From positions 39,153 to 103,152 of the forward strand of contig JAJFUS010000046.1 in NCBI GenBank assembly GCA_021372295.1: 64,000 nt of DNA. The letters are read 5' to 3'. Shown one piece after another: positions 9,194-18,088 of the stretch (positions are counted from its first letter, which is position 1; each line of letters opens with the position of its first letter). Position numbers and translations under genes: made by a program. The notes beneath the pieces were generated by a model. That model had not been told where the DNA came from and did no database searches. It saw nothing but the letters and a program-made list of their open reading frames with translations. The stretch is from a bacterium. GTDB lineage: Bacteria > Armatimonadota > UBA5829.

Positions 9194-9820
9194 ATGGGAC
9201 TGAGAATTATCCCTAAAGAAGAAGCGTTTTTCGATCTTTTCAAGGCGCAGGCGTCTAACGTCGTCGAGGGAGCTATACTCCTAAAGGATCTGCTTGAAGA
9301 CTATACCGACATCGACCAAAAGCGTATGAAGATTGACAAGGCCGAAAGCTTCGGGGACGAAATCGCGCATAAGATCATCGAAAAACTCAACACCACGTTC
9401 ATCACTCCGATGGATCGCGAAGACATTCACGCGCTCACATCGGCTCTGGATGACATCTTGGATTACATCAATGCCACGGCTCAACGCCTGCACCTCTATG
9501 GCGTGACGTCGATTGGCACAGATGCAAGGGAACTGGCCAACATCATCCTGCGCGCCGCCGAGGAGACCGAGGCGTTGATCGAGAACATGAAGAACCTCAA
9601 AGATGTCAAAAGCATGAAGTCGCGTTGGATTGAGGTCAACAGGCTCGAAAATGAAGGCGATAAAGTCAGCCGTGATGCAATCGCCGGGCTTTTTAAGCAT
9701 GAGAAAGATCCGATTGAAGTCATCAAATGGAAAGAACTCTACGAGCACCTTGAAACCGCTATCGACAAGTGCGAAGACGCGGCGAATATAGTCGAGGCCG
9801 TGGCTCTCAAGAACGCTTGA
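9194..9820 (+). CDS. DUF47 / PhoU-like Pit accessory protein
   Basis: 208-residue helical protein of the DUF47 (Pit accessory, PhoU-like) family, which binds or regulates PiT transporters from the cytoplasmic side. It has the typical ADK-rich helices and the conserved stretches ESFGDEIAHKIIEKLNTTFITP-DREDIHAL and NEGDKVSRDAI, with acidic residues suited to metal binding. It lies directly after pit and is probably co-transcribed with it. Length and motif order agree with the family. A GGAG site precedes the ATG. Confidence 0.92.
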   Translation: MGLRIIPKEEAFFDLFKAQASNVVEGAILLKDLLEDYTDIDQKRMKIDKAESFGDEIAHKIIEKLNTTFITPMDREDIHALTSALDDILDYINATAQRLHLYGVTSIGTDARELANIILRAAEETEALIENMKNLKDVKSMKSRWIEVNRLENEGDKVSRDAIAGLFKHEKDPIEVIKWKELYEHLETAIDKCEDAANIVEAVALKNA

Positions 9821-9830
9821 TGGGATTTTA

Positions 9831-10031
9831 TTGGGGCTCCGCCCCAAACCCGGCCAGAGACTCTGTCTCTGGACTCTGCAAGGAAACCAGGTTTCCTTGA
9901 CCTTTTGACTCAGAGTTGAATGATCCCTTAAGGGATCATTCAACTCTGGAACGGGGGTCCAGGGGCCACTTGGCTCTTGGCGAGATCCAAGGGCAGCGAC
10001 ATTGGTGGAAGTCTGAGGGTGAAACCCTCAG
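9831..10031 (+). repeat. Multi-hairpin interspersed repeat, copy B
   Basis: Same module order as copy A: TTGGGGC/GCCCCAA, CCAGAGAC/GTCTCTGG, CAAGGAAACC/GGTTTCCTTG, a perfect 38-bp palindrome at 9911-9948 whose inner sequence differs from copy A, weaker GC modules, and CTGAGGGT/ACCCTCAG at 10013-10031. It lies between the DUF47 stop and the promoter at 10056. Confidence 0.9.
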
Positions 10032-10055
10032 GTAAAACTCTCTTCCAGGTTTAGC

Positions 10056-10084
10056 TTGACACTATCTTTGCTCATTCATATAAT
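10056..10084 (+). promoter_or_regulatory. Perfect consensus sigma-70 promoter
   Basis: TTGACA (10056-10061), 17-base spacer, TATAAT (10079-10084). Both hexamers and the spacer are the textbook optimum. Expected transcription start is near 10091, about 25 bases before ATG 10116. It should drive the membrane-protein cluster 10116-14079 strongly and constitutively. Confidence 0.85.
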
Positions 10085-10115
10085 GAACTCAATATCCACA
10101 CAGGCTGTAGGAGTC

Positions 10116-10514
10116 ATGTTGACCTGGAAAGTGCATCTCGCTCGAAAACATCCCACGAAACTTCTGTGCTTGATCGGCATCAGCGCATTTGTGGCAACAA
10201 CTGCTTATTGGGTTATCGGCAGCCTTGGATCAGTGTTTACGGCTGTGCTGATGATCGCATCGTCCGCCGAATTTATTTTCCCGACAAGATATACGCTGAC
10301 TCGGGAAAGCGCGGTGTGCAGGACGCTGCTTAAGCAAAGCGAGATTAAGTGGGCGGATGTTCGGCGTTGTTATGTCGACGATATGGGCGTCAAGCTCAGC
10401 CCACTCGACAGGCAGTCTCGGTTGGAGGCTTTCAGGGGTGTATACCTCAGGTTTGCGGACAATGAAGCCGGAGTAATCGAGGCCGTGAAGTCTCTGCGGC
10501 CCGACGGAAAATAA
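10116..10514 (+). CDS. Small membrane protein with two helices and a cytosolic domain
   Basis: 132 residues: a short basic N-terminus, two membrane helices at about residues 15-55, and a soluble C-terminal half with the pattern LTRESAVCRTLLKQSEIKWADVRRCYVDDMGVKLSP. That pattern resembles membrane-linked PH-like domains (beta strands plus 'I-W-dV'). First gene of the six-gene cluster. Start chosen at ATG 10116; a TAGGAG lies only two bases before it, so TTG 10119 is an alternative. An earlier frame opening would overlap the promoter -35 and -10. The function is unknown. Confidence 0.6.
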   Translation: MLTWKVHLARKHPTKLLCLIGISAFVATTAYWVIGSLGSVFTAVLMIASSAEFIFPTRYTLTRESAVCRTLLKQSEIKWADVRRCYVDDMGVKLSPLDRQSRLEAFRGVYLRFADNEAGVIEAVKSLRPDGK

Positions 10515-10515
10515 A

Positions 10516-10803
10516 ATGTCTGGAATTGATATCATTTCGCCGCTGGGCGAGGAAGAACGAGCCTCGCTCATTAACTCCATAGCGGGGAAGATCGTCGCGA
10601 GACGTCTGGAGACTCCGGTTGTGCTGTTTCTGGAGATGCACAAGCCGCTGTCTTTTATAGCAAGCCAGACAGCTCTTGTGACAATGCCGTTTTTTGCGCC
10701 GTTTATAGGAGCGCAGGGCATGGCGGATTTCAGCAAATTATTGCGGGATCGTGAGAACATTGACCGCCTTATCACTCGTATAGAAGAATTGGCGAACGAG
10801 TAA
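10516..10803 (+). CDS. Conserved small protein of the membrane cluster (95 residues)
   Basis: 95-residue protein starting one base after the stop of the previous gene. It has an amphipathic N-terminus (PLGEEERASLINSIAGKIVARRLETPVVLFLEMHKPLSF), a hydrophobic centre that could enter the membrane (about residues 48-68), and a charged C-terminal helix LLRDRENIDRLITRIEEL. I recall similar short proteins beside DUF6754-type genes in other bacteria, but cannot confirm this here. The function is unknown; tight packing suggests it is a subunit or partner of the cluster's membrane proteins. Confidence 0.6.
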   Translation: MSGIDIISPLGEEERASLINSIAGKIVARRLETPVVLFLEMHKPLSFIASQTALVTMPFFAPFIGAQGMADFSKLLRDRENIDRLITRIEELANE

Positions 10804-10825
10804 AACAGACATCATAGGAGCCTAA

Positions 10826-11653
10826 ATGGGCGATTATGCAAATGGAGCAGTCTGGATTGTGGAAGGACTGCTGGTCTTCTTTATACTCTTTAAAATATTC
10901 TCGGCGCGCCGGGGACGCGAGCTCTTTATCCGGCGAATAGCCGGGCTTGCGTCGCTGGATGATGCGGTCGGACGTGCCACCGAGATGGGCAAACCAATGC
11001 TGTTTGCGCCGGGGATCGCGCCGGTTGATATCGTTGGGTTGCAGGCAATGGCGATATTGTATCATATCGTCAGGCGCGCGGCGAAATATGGAACCCGAAT
11101 AATAACTACGGCTGCCGACCCGGTGATCTACACCGTCGCTGAAGAAGTGACCAAAGACGCTTATGCCGTCGAAGGCGTGCCCGAGCAATTCAACCCCGAA
11201 GACGTCAGGTTTCTTACGGATCGCCAGTTCGCGTGGGCGTCGGCGTTTGTAGGAACGATATACCGGGAAAACGTTGCGGCGATTTTCTACTTCGGGTACT
11301 TTTTTGCTGAGTCTCTTATTCTCTCCGAGAACGGCCAGATGGCAGGCGCAATCCAAATTGCGGGCACTCCCTCTACCACGCAGATTCCGTTTTTCCTGGC
11401 TTCATGCGATTACACGATCATCGGCGATGAGTATTACGCGGCAAGTGCGTACCTTTCGCGAGAACCCACTCTTATGGGCAGCTTGGTGGGGCAGGATTGG
11501 GGCAAGCTGATGGTAATTGGTATAATTGCAACCGGCGCGATTGTCGCGACTGTTGTTGCCCTGACATCCGGCAGCCACGCATTGCAGTTCTTACATGACA
11601 TTGCCCGGGTGCTGCAAACGGGCTTTTTCCGATTCTTCGGCGGAGGGTGTTAG
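10826..11653 (+). CDS. DUF6754-like membrane protein
   Basis: 275 residues with one N-terminal helix (about 8-25), a large soluble domain, and one or two C-terminal helices (about 225-248 and beyond). The soluble part has an ordered pattern (ASLDDAVGRATEMGKPMLFAPG, AILYHIVRRAAKYGTRIITTAADP, AEEVTKDAYA, GYFFAESLILSENGQ, AGTPSTTQIPFFLASCDYTIIGDEYYAASAYLS) that I associate with DUF6754. The alternating beta/alpha layout hints at a Rossmann-like fold. It follows an AGGAG site. Its function is unknown, and it is the best family marker for this cluster. Confidence 0.65.
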   Translation: MGDYANGAVWIVEGLLVFFILFKIFSARRGRELFIRRIAGLASLDDAVGRATEMGKPMLFAPGIAPVDIVGLQAMAILYHIVRRAAKYGTRIITTAADPVIYTVAEEVTKDAYAVEGVPEQFNPEDVRFLTDRQFAWASAFVGTIYRENVAAIFYFGYFFAESLILSENGQMAGAIQIAGTPSTTQIPFFLASCDYTIIGDEYYAASAYLSREPTLMGSLVGQDWGKLMVIGIIATGAIVATVVALTSGSHALQFLHDIARVLQTGFFRFFGGGC

Positions 11654-11654
11654 G

Positions 11655-12476
11655 ATGCACGGATCGCTTATGAATTGGCTTGCAGCCCCGAAGCACGGCT
11701 GGCAGCTGGCTGCATTTATATTCGGCGGGCTGGGAGTGGGAGCAATCATTCTCGGGTTGATGATGAGCACGCCTGCGCGTTATCGAAAGACCGTTGTGGC
11801 GCTGGCGACATTTGTTGCGGGGCTGTTTTACTCGCTTGAATTCCTTATACCTCCGCAGCTTTGGCCTCTCAAGCCGCATCGCAATCCTCTTACTGACGCT
11901 CGGCCTTTGGTCGGCGAAGTTCTTGTCGTGGTGTTTAGTTTTGCGCTGCTTTTGGGAGTCTGGAATCTGATTCAGATCCACGGGCATGCCATCGTAAAAC
12001 GAAGCCATGGTTGGTACAACAGCGCGGCGTTTTTCGTGTCGTTTATCGTGATACTGGCGACGGGGTTTCTCAAGGACGCGCATATTAAAGGCGCAGCCGA
12101 TGTGTTTACGGTTACATTTAATGGTTTTCTGAACCCGATGGATGCGACTATGTTCTCGCTGGTGGCGTTTTATATAGTTTCGGCGGCATATAGAGCTTTC
12201 CGCGTGCGTTCGGTGGAGTCGGCGCTTATGATGGTGACCGCCGCGATAGTTATGCTGGCGCTGGTGCCGGTTGGCGTGCAACTTACCAACTGGCTGCCCA
12301 AGACCGGGTTTCTTTCGGTATTCAGACTCGAGAATCTTGGCTACTGGCTTCTGATCTGGCCAAATATGGCGGCGCAGCGCGCAATCGCGTTTGGAATAGG
12401 TGTGGGTGCGATGGCGATGGGTCTAAGGGTTTGGTTGAGTCTTGAGAGAGGCAGTTTCTTTGATAAGCAGTTATAG
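11655..12476 (+). CDS. Polytopic membrane protein of unknown function
   Basis: 273 residues with about seven membrane helices (for example near residues 19-38, 46-65, 88-107, 123-140, 157-177, 187-207 and 225-262). Short charged loops such as KPHRNPLTDARP and KDAHIKGAADV separate them. No transporter or enzyme signature is recognised. The ATG at 11655 directly follows the stop of the previous gene at 11653 and shares a GGAGGG site inside it, so translation is coupled. The TAG of this gene abuts the ATG of the next. Probably an integral subunit of one complex with its neighbours. Confidence 0.65.
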   Translation: MHGSLMNWLAAPKHGWQLAAFIFGGLGVGAIILGLMMSTPARYRKTVVALATFVAGLFYSLEFLIPPQLWPLKPHRNPLTDARPLVGEVLVVVFSFALLLGVWNLIQIHGHAIVKRSHGWYNSAAFFVSFIVILATGFLKDAHIKGAADVFTVTFNGFLNPMDATMFSLVAFYIVSAAYRAFRVRSVESALMMVTAAIVMLALVPVGVQLTNWLPKTGFLSVFRLENLGYWLLIWPNMAAQRAIAFGIGVGAMAMGLRVWLSLERGSFFDKQL

Positions 12477-13334
12477 ATGAGTATATTCGACAGACTTCAA
12501 AAGATTGACAGGCGCATACTTTATGTGTTGTTGGCCCTTGTAATAGTGGTGCCACTGGTGCGCAGGCCGGGCGTGCACCCTCATATCATAGCACGAGAAG
12601 TGAGCAGCGCTTATAAAACGCTGGACAATGCGTCGAAGAATAAGATCGTTGTCCTTTCCACTACCTGGAGCGCCAGTACGCAGGCCGAAAACGGTCCACA
12701 GACGGAAGCGTTGATGCGGCATCTATTCAAGAATGGAACCAAATTCGTGCTGATAAGCTGGGACCCGGTCGGATCTGAACTGACGTATCGGATGGGCAGC
12801 AACATAGCCAAAGAAATGGGCAAGAAATACGGCCGCGACTGGGTTCATCTCGGGTACACTCCATACGCTTCGATAGTCACTGTGACAAGTGGAATGGGCA
12901 AAGACTTCCAGAGAATTTTCAAGCGCGACCGGTTCAACACCAAACTTAGCAACATTCCTGTGACTGCAAACGTCAAAGATTACAATCAGATAGGTGCGGT
13001 GGCAGACATCACCGGAACAGGTTCACTTCCTTATTGGATGGCTTACTTCAGTGTGCCTAATCACGTACCTCTTATATTTTGCACAACCGCCGTGGGCGCC
13101 GCCGAGGCTTACCCTTATCTGGATTCCGGGCAGGTTGCTGGGATGCTAAATGGTGTGATCGGGGCATCGCAGTACGAGACTCTGCTGGGAATGGAAAATG
13201 TCCCGACATATTCGGTCGCCGCATCATGGGCGCTTTCCGCGGCTCACATATATATCATTGCTCTGATCGTGCTTGGAAACATCGGTTATCTGGTGGTCTC
13301 GCGGTCTTCGAGAGGAGGCCGGCGAAATGGCTGA
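12477..13334 (+). CDS. Bitopic membrane protein with large extracytoplasmic domain
   Basis: 285 residues: an N-terminal helix (about 13-32), a large soluble domain (about 35-250), and a C-terminal helix (about 258-276) with a basic tail. The soluble part has repeated beta-alpha features (NKIVVLSTTW, EALMRHLFKNGTKFVLISWDP, IAKEMGKKYGRDWVHLGYTPY, NHVPLIFCTTAVGAAEAYPYL) suggesting a Rossmann-like or periplasmic-binding-like fold. No catalytic motif is evident. The ATG abuts the stop of the previous gene, and the 3' end overlaps the next gene by 8 bases. Confidence 0.65.
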   Translation: MSIFDRLQKIDRRILYVLLALVIVVPLVRRPGVHPHIIAREVSSAYKTLDNASKNKIVVLSTTWSASTQAENGPQTEALMRHLFKNGTKFVLISWDPVGSELTYRMGSNIAKEMGKKYGRDWVHLGYTPYASIVTVTSGMGKDFQRIFKRDRFNTKLSNIPVTANVKDYNQIGAVADITGTGSLPYWMAYFSVPNHVPLIFCTTAVGAAEAYPYLDSGQVAGMLNGVIGASQYETLLGMENVPTYSVAASWALSAAHIYIIALIVLGNIGYLVVSRSSRGGRRNG

Positions 13335-14079
13335 TTGGCTTTCTGCCCACACAGGGGCTATCACTATCTGGTGCGCGGCTCTGTGCACATTCGCCATATA
13401 CAGCGTATTGTATGCGGAGAACAAGTTCTATAGACTCTTTGAGCACATTTTCCTGGGGCTTGCCACAGGTTACGGTGTATATATCACTTGGTCGGAGTTG
13501 CTGCTGCCGAAATGGTGGCAGCCGATGGTGGTCGATGGGCAATGGTACTGGATATTTCCCGGCATACTGGGAAGCATGTTCTTCTTTATGTATAGTCGCA
13601 AGCATGCATGGATCAATCGAGTGATATTCGGTCTTATAATGGGGCTTCTCTCGGGCGGTATATTCAGGGAGTTTTACGAGCTTTACTTTCCGCAGATGGG
13701 CGCGTCGATGAAGCCTATTGCCGCGCCGGGAATGAGCATCTGGGACAGCCTGAACGTCGTTGTGTTCTATATTATTCTCTTTTCCGCGATGTCGTATTTC
13801 TTCTTCAGCTTCGATCACAAGAATGTGGCTATTAAAAAGACTACGTCTGCGGGAAGATGGTTTCTTATGATAGGGTTCGGCGCGATTTTCGGCGCCACCG
13901 TCATGGGAAGAATGACGCTGTTTATCGGGCGCTTCAACTTCCTGGTTAACGAGTGGGTTCCACAGGTGCGCAGCGACTGGTCAAGCGGCATCTTCAGGAT
14001 TGTTGCCGGATTGGCCGCAGTCGCGCTGATTGCGTTGGTGATCCGCAAGTTCCGCCGGACGAACGCTACGGGCGAATAG
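13327..14079 (+). CDS. Polytopic membrane protein, last gene of the cluster
   Basis: 250 residues with about seven membrane helices, a Trp-rich loop (LLPKWWQPMVVDGQWYWIFPG, about 61-80), and a basic C-terminus. ATG 13327 lies inside the end of the previous gene after a strong GAGGAGG site, so expression is coupled. The pattern GRMTLFIGRFNFLVNEW near residues 195-212 may be a re-entrant or amphipathic segment. No known family is recognised with certainty. The cluster ends here; the next gene converges from the other strand 17 bases away. Confidence 0.65.
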   Translation: MADWLSAHTGAITIWCAALCTFAIYSVLYAENKFYRLFEHIFLGLATGYGVYITWSELLLPKWWQPMVVDGQWYWIFPGILGSMFFFMYSRKHAWINRVIFGLIMGLLSGGIFREFYELYFPQMGASMKPIAAPGMSIWDSLNVVVFYIILFSAMSYFFFSFDHKNVAIKKTTSAGRWFLMIGFGAIFGATVMGRMTLFIGRFNFLVNEWVPQVRSDWSSGIFRIVAGLAAVALIALVIRKFRRTNATGE

Positions 14080-14096
14080 CCTCACGTTAGACTGAG

Positions 14097-15509
14097 CTAT
14101 TGCCGCGATGTTTCATGGTACTCGGCGTCTTCATTGACCGACCATGGGTCAAGTTTCTCGCCGGTAACAAGACTGCGAACAGCAATCACTGAGGTCATCA
14201 TTGAATGATCCATGTTGTTGTACCTGTGCTGGCCGTTTCGGCCGACGCAGTACAGGCCTTCAATTGATTTGACCCAGTTGATTATTGTCGAGAGGCGCTC
14301 ACTGTAGCCGGTGTCGTAGACGGGATAGGCTTTGGGCATCCTGACGACATAGCCCTTGTCCAGACTGCCGCCCGCCAGATTTATCTGTGAAAGCTCTTTA
14401 TATGCCATCTCAACCAGCTTGTCATCGGGAGAGCGCCAGACATCGTCGCCCTCATTGCAGAAATATTCCAGGCCCAGGCACGTCTTTGACTGATCCGGGA
14501 CCATTTTTGGGCTCCAGTTCTTGAAGTTCTGAATTCTGCCGAGATTGACTTCGGGCGAATGTATGTAGATCCAGTTATCCGGGAACAGAGACTCCGCGTC
14601 TAAAACAAGCGATACGGTGAGAAAATCCCTGTATTTCAGGCTGCGCGCGGCGGCGGCGACATCATCCGGCACGCCGTCGATGCCGCAAACCAGCTCGCGC
14701 AAAGGCATGGACGAAAAGACATGCGAGCAAGCTATATCGATGTCCGTTCCGTCTGGTTGAGTGGCGCGCAGACCCGTAACATGTCCGTTTTCAACAATAA
14801 CTGACTTCACGCTGGTGTTCTTCACAAGAGTCCACCCTCGTTCCACCACGGCGTCGGCACATGCTTGCCATAACTGGCCGGGGCCAAACGGCGGGTATCT
14901 GAACTCGTCGATAAGCGTTTTTACGACCTTGCCGCTTTTTTGTCCGAAAATGGCATTCCTGACGGCCTCGCCCAGGCTCAATCCCTTGATTCGCTGCGCG
15001 GCCCAATCCGCTCCTATTTCGCTGCACGGAATGCCCCAGACTTTCTCTGTGTAAGCCTTGAAAAACATACCATACAGCTTAGCGCCGAACTGATTGGTTA
15101 CCCATTCCTCGAAGTTGCGCGGGTTGCTGATGGGGTGAGCTTTCGCGAGGCCATAGCTGATCATGCACGCCGCGGCCGTCGTAAAACCCATATTAAAAAG
15201 CGCATTGCGGGCGTTGAGAGGATAATCGTAGAACTTGCCGTCATAGAAAATGCGCGAAAGCCGGGGGCGGGTCATCATTTTGCCCGGAAGGATTTCATCC
15301 CAAAGAGTCTGAACCTCTGCGGCTTTGGTGAAAAACCTGTGCCCGCCGATGTCGAATCGGTAGCCGTCGCGCTCTTCAGTGCGGGATATTCCTCCAACTA
15401 CCGAATCCGCTTCGATAATTGTGCCGGCAGCGCCGTGTTTCGCTAACTCGAAGGCCGCGGTAAGACCGGCCGGCCCGCCGCCTATAATTGCAATCTGAGG
15501 ATCAGACAT
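14097..15509 (-). CDS. FAD/NAD(P)-dependent oxidoreductase (amine-oxidase/UGM-like)
   Basis: 470-residue flavoprotein. The dinucleotide-binding motif IAIIGGGPAGLTAAFELAKHG is at about residues 6-26, followed by the GGISRTEERDGYRFDIGGHRFF signature shared by protoporphyrinogen-oxidase-like and UDP-galactopyranose-mutase-like enzymes. The C-terminal YCVGRNGQHRYNNMDHSMMTS closes the FAD site. Such proteins are common in polysaccharide loci beside GT2 enzymes. Here it is the last gene of a minus-strand glycan operon. The substrate is unknown; a sugar-nucleotide or lipid-linked substrate is inferred from context. Confidence 0.75.
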   Translation of the reverse strand: MSDPQIAIIGGGPAGLTAAFELAKHGAAGTIIEADSVVGGISRTEERDGYRFDIGGHRFFTKAAEVQTLWDEILPGKMMTRPRLSRIFYDGKFYDYPLNARNALFNMGFTTAAACMISYGLAKAHPISNPRNFEEWVTNQFGAKLYGMFFKAYTEKVWGIPCSEIGADWAAQRIKGLSLGEAVRNAIFGQKSGKVVKTLIDEFRYPPFGPGQLWQACADAVVERGWTLVKNTSVKSVIVENGHVTGLRATQPDGTDIDIACSHVFSSMPLRELVCGIDGVPDDVAAAARSLKYRDFLTVSLVLDAESLFPDNWIYIHSPEVNLGRIQNFKNWSPKMVPDQSKTCLGLEYFCNEGDDVWRSPDDKLVEMAYKELSQINLAGGSLDKGYVVRMPKAYPVYDTGYSERLSTIINWVKSIEGLYCVGRNGQHRYNNMDHSMMTSVIAVRSLVTGEKLDPWSVNEDAEYHETSRQ

Positions 15510-15552
15510 TCAGTTACCCCCGCTCACTTTGCATGCGCAATTACAATCGAAA

Positions 15553-16569
15553 TTATCCGAACTGCACTTCGATTTCAGATCCGTTAGCCGCGAGCGATTC
15601 ATCTGAAGCTGCAAGAATCTTAACCATATTAAGCCCGCTTTCGCCCGAACTGCGCGGAGTCTTACCGATTTCACAGCACTCCAGGAAGTGCTTGCACATT
15701 ACGCTCAAAGGCTCGGCTTCCTGCAGGCGGGGAATGTGGATGTCGCCATAGTGATACGAACACAGGAACTCGCCAAATGTGTCGTAGTGCGGCGGGTTGT
15801 CCACGCCCTTGTCGTAAATCTGGATCTTGCCGAGGGTGTCCAGGTCATCGTAGACCAGCATCTGTTTCGTTCCAACCACGCTCACCGTGCGAACCTTGAG
15901 CGGATCGACCCAACTCACATGAATCACGGCGCTGGCATCGCCGCAGTTGAGCGTCACGAATGCTGCGTCCTCGACTTTGGGGTGCAGCAGCTTCATACCG
16001 ACCGTGCGCACGCTCTGGGGCTTCAGACCGGTGGCGTAAAGTATCACCGACAGGTCATGTGGAGCGAGATCCCAGACAACGTTGATATCGCGCTGGAAAA
16101 TCCCTAGGTTCAATCGAGAGCAGTGGACATAGAGCACATCCCCCAGAATGCCGCTTTCGATGATCTCTTTCATCTTGTTGACCCCGGCGGTGTACTCGAA
16201 TGTGTGGTCGACCATCAGAACTTTACCGTTCTTCTTCGCCAGATCCACCAGTTCCTGAGCCTGGTCGACTCTGCTTGTCAAAGGCTTTTCCACAAGAACA
16301 TGCTTGCCGGCCTCCAGAGCCTTTTTAGCTAGAGGATAGTGAGCGGAAACATGCGTGCACACCGCGACGGCGTCTATGGTCGGGTCGCTGATTATGTCGT
16401 CGAAGCGCGTGGTTGTTTTGACGCTCGGATAAAGACGGCTCATGTGCGCAAGGCGCTTTTCGTCCATATCGCAGCACACGGCCATCTCGCACGTGGGAAT
16501 CTGATTGAAATTGCGAATGATGTTGGGTCCCCAGTAACCCGCCCCAACTACGCCTAATTTAATACCCAT
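15553..16569 (-). CDS. Gfo/Idh/MocA-family NAD-dependent sugar dehydrogenase
   Basis: 338 residues. The Rossmann motif GVVGAGYWGPNIIRNF is at about 5-20 and the EKPLT signature, with the catalytic lysine, at about 95-99. The C-terminal alpha/beta domain is of normal length. Family members oxidise or reduce sugar hydroxyls; WbpB/WlbA-like members oxidise C3 of UDP-GlcNAcA. Together with the aminotransferase and hexapeptide acyltransferase nearby, a 3-amino or 3-N-acyl uronic-acid sugar pathway is plausible (inference). RBS GAGGGAG precedes ATG. Confidence 0.8.
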   Translation of the reverse strand: MGIKLGVVGAGYWGPNIIRNFNQIPTCEMAVCCDMDEKRLAHMSRLYPSVKTTTRFDDIISDPTIDAVAVCTHVSAHYPLAKKALEAGKHVLVEKPLTSRVDQAQELVDLAKKNGKVLMVDHTFEYTAGVNKMKEIIESGILGDVLYVHCSRLNLGIFQRDINVVWDLAPHDLSVILYATGLKPQSVRTVGMKLLHPKVEDAAFVTLNCGDASAVIHVSWVDPLKVRTVSVVGTKQMLVYDDLDTLGKIQIYDKGVDNPPHYDTFGEFLCSYHYGDIHIPRLQEAEPLSVMCKHFLECCEIGKTPRSSGESGLNMVKILAASDESLAANGSEIEVQFG

Positions 16570-16586
16570 TAGTTCTCCCTCGAAAT

Positions 16587-17270
16587 TTAGTTCACAAATT
16601 TGTATTTAATCAGCGTCCAGATCGCTTCGACCCCATCAGTCCACCGTATTTTCTTTCCATCTGCGGCGGTTCTACCCACATAGTTTATTGGAACCTCAGC
16701 GATTGCGATGCCTCTCTTGCGCAGTTTTGACGTTATCTCAGGGCAAAACTCGAACCGTTTGCACTTGAGAGCCAGACTCTTAATTATATCCGTCTTAAAC
16801 GCTTTGTAGCAGGTGGCCTCATCAGTGATGTGGGCGGAATACAACAAATTGGCAGTCCAGGTCAGCAGGTAATTGGCAATCCTGTTTTGAAGCCGCATGC
16901 CGCTAATGCTTCCCTTGAAACGCGACCCGTATACAACGTCGGCCTTGCCGTCTATGATCGGTTTGATGATCGAGCTATATTCTCTTGGGTCGTATTCGAG
17001 GTCGGCATCCTGAATGATGACGATATCGCGCGTGACATAACCCAACCCCGCGCGAATTGCAGCGCCCTTGCCCGTGTTTTGCGCAAGCGAGTGAACGATG
17101 ATCGAACCGTCGCTATTATAGTCAGCGAGAATTTTGCGGGTGTCGTCGGTGGAGCCGTCATCGACTACAATAATCTCTTTGACGAAATCGCCTCCCTGCT
17201 TTACCGCCTCGAGAACTTGCCGAATATGGTCAGACTCATTGTGGCACGGAATAATTACCGATAGTTCCAA
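16587..17270 (-). CDS. GT2 family glycosyltransferase (polyprenol-phosphate type)
   Basis: 227-residue inverting GT-A glycosyltransferase. It begins with the canonical [13 protein letters not shown], then [13 protein letters not shown] and the metal-binding [11 protein letters not shown]. The short length and the pattern [29 protein letters not shown] match dolichyl/undecaprenyl-phosphate mannose synthase-like enzymes, although no C-terminal membrane helices are present. It probably transfers a sugar to a lipid carrier at the inner face of the membrane. Start is TTG 17270 after AAGGTGAG. Only 17 bases separate it from the next gene of the operon. Confidence 0.85.
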   Translation of the reverse strand: MELSVIIPCHNESDHIRQVLEAVKQGGDFVKEIIVVDDGSTDDTRKILADYNSDGSIIVHSLAQNTGKGAAIRAGLGYVTRDIVIIQDADLEYDPREYSSIIKPIIDGKADVVYGSRFKGSISGMRLQNRIANYLLTWTANLLYSAHITDEATCYKAFKTDIIKSLALKCKRFEFCPEITSKLRKRGIAIAEVPINYVGRTAADGKKIRWTDGVEAIWTLIKYKFVN

Positions 17271-17294
17271 ATCTCACCTTGCAGGACACATAGA

Positions 17295-17996
17295 TCAACA
17301 GGCTCCGCGTCCTACTATCGCCTTTGTGATCGTCCTAAGCATTATCCGTATGTCCAGTATGACCGACTGGTGCTCAAGATACCATATATCCATCCGCACG
17401 CTTTCGTCGAAGGTCACCCTGCTGCGCCCGTGAATCTGCCACCAACCCGTGATGCCGGGCAGCCCCTGCAATCGACGGCGGTGCCAGTCCTGGTAGAGGT
17501 CTACCTCATACGGTATATGGGGTCTCGGGCCGACCATGCTCATATCGCCCTTGAAAACGTTCAGAAGCTGGGGCAGTTCGTCCAGACTGGTGCGTCTGAG
17601 AAACTTGCCGACGGCCGTGACGCGGTCGTCACCGGTCATTTTATAGATTTTTTTGCCGCTATGGAATTTCTTCAGACCTTCTTCGTCACCCTCGATAAAG
17701 AGTTTTATGTATTGCCGGTGCGAAGTGTCATCGCAGCCCACACGCATGCTGCGGAACTTGTAAAACGTAAATTCCTTGCCGCCTCTGCCTATTCTTGTCT
17801 GCTTGAACAGCACCGGCCCGGGGCTGGAAAGCTTTATCAGCAGAGCTACAATACCAGCCAAGGGCGCTGCCAATATCAGACATACGGATACAGCAATGAT
17901 GTCCAGAATACGTTTTGACTTGTATGGCCTGATTTTTATCACGCTTTGAACCCGCGTGTCCTTTTCCTTCGCAGCGGTGCCTTCCACCGTTGCCAT
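17295..17996 (-). CDS. Undecaprenyl-phosphate sugar-1-phosphate transferase
   Basis: Initiating sugar-phosphate transferase of the bacterial sugar transferase family (WcaJ/WbaP/PglC C-terminal domain). It loads the first sugar onto undecaprenyl phosphate. Signs are [19 protein letters not shown] (membrane helix), [46 protein letters not shown] and [12 protein letters not shown]. It lacks the N-terminal multi-helix half of WbaP, so it is a short PglC-like form of 233 residues. ATG 17996 is preferred; GTG 18023 upstream is possible. This gene supports an exopolysaccharide or glycan assembly role for the whole locus. Confidence 0.92.
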   Translation of the reverse strand: MATVEGTAAKEKDTRVQSVIKIRPYKSKRILDIIAVSVCLILAAPLAGIVALLIKLSSPGPVLFKQTRIGRGGKEFTFYKFRSMRVGCDDTSHRQYIKLFIEGDEEGLKKFHSGKKIYKMTGDDRVTAVGKFLRRTSLDELPQLLNVFKGDMSMVGPRPHIPYEVDLYQDWHRRRLQGLPGITGWWQIHGRSRVTFDESVRMDIWYLEHQSVILDIRIMLRTITKAIVGRGAC

Positions 17997-18088
17997 GATA
18001 CTTCTCTTTCTCCTATTCCTCACTTCCGACCAGAGACTGCCGCTCTTACGGCGGCTTTAGTAATAGTGCTAACGAAATAGAACTCCAA

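Noticed and set aside
10056..10115. Translation start of the first cluster gene at TTG 10056
   Set aside because: That TTG is the first base set of the -35 box TTGACA; transcripts would start downstream of it.
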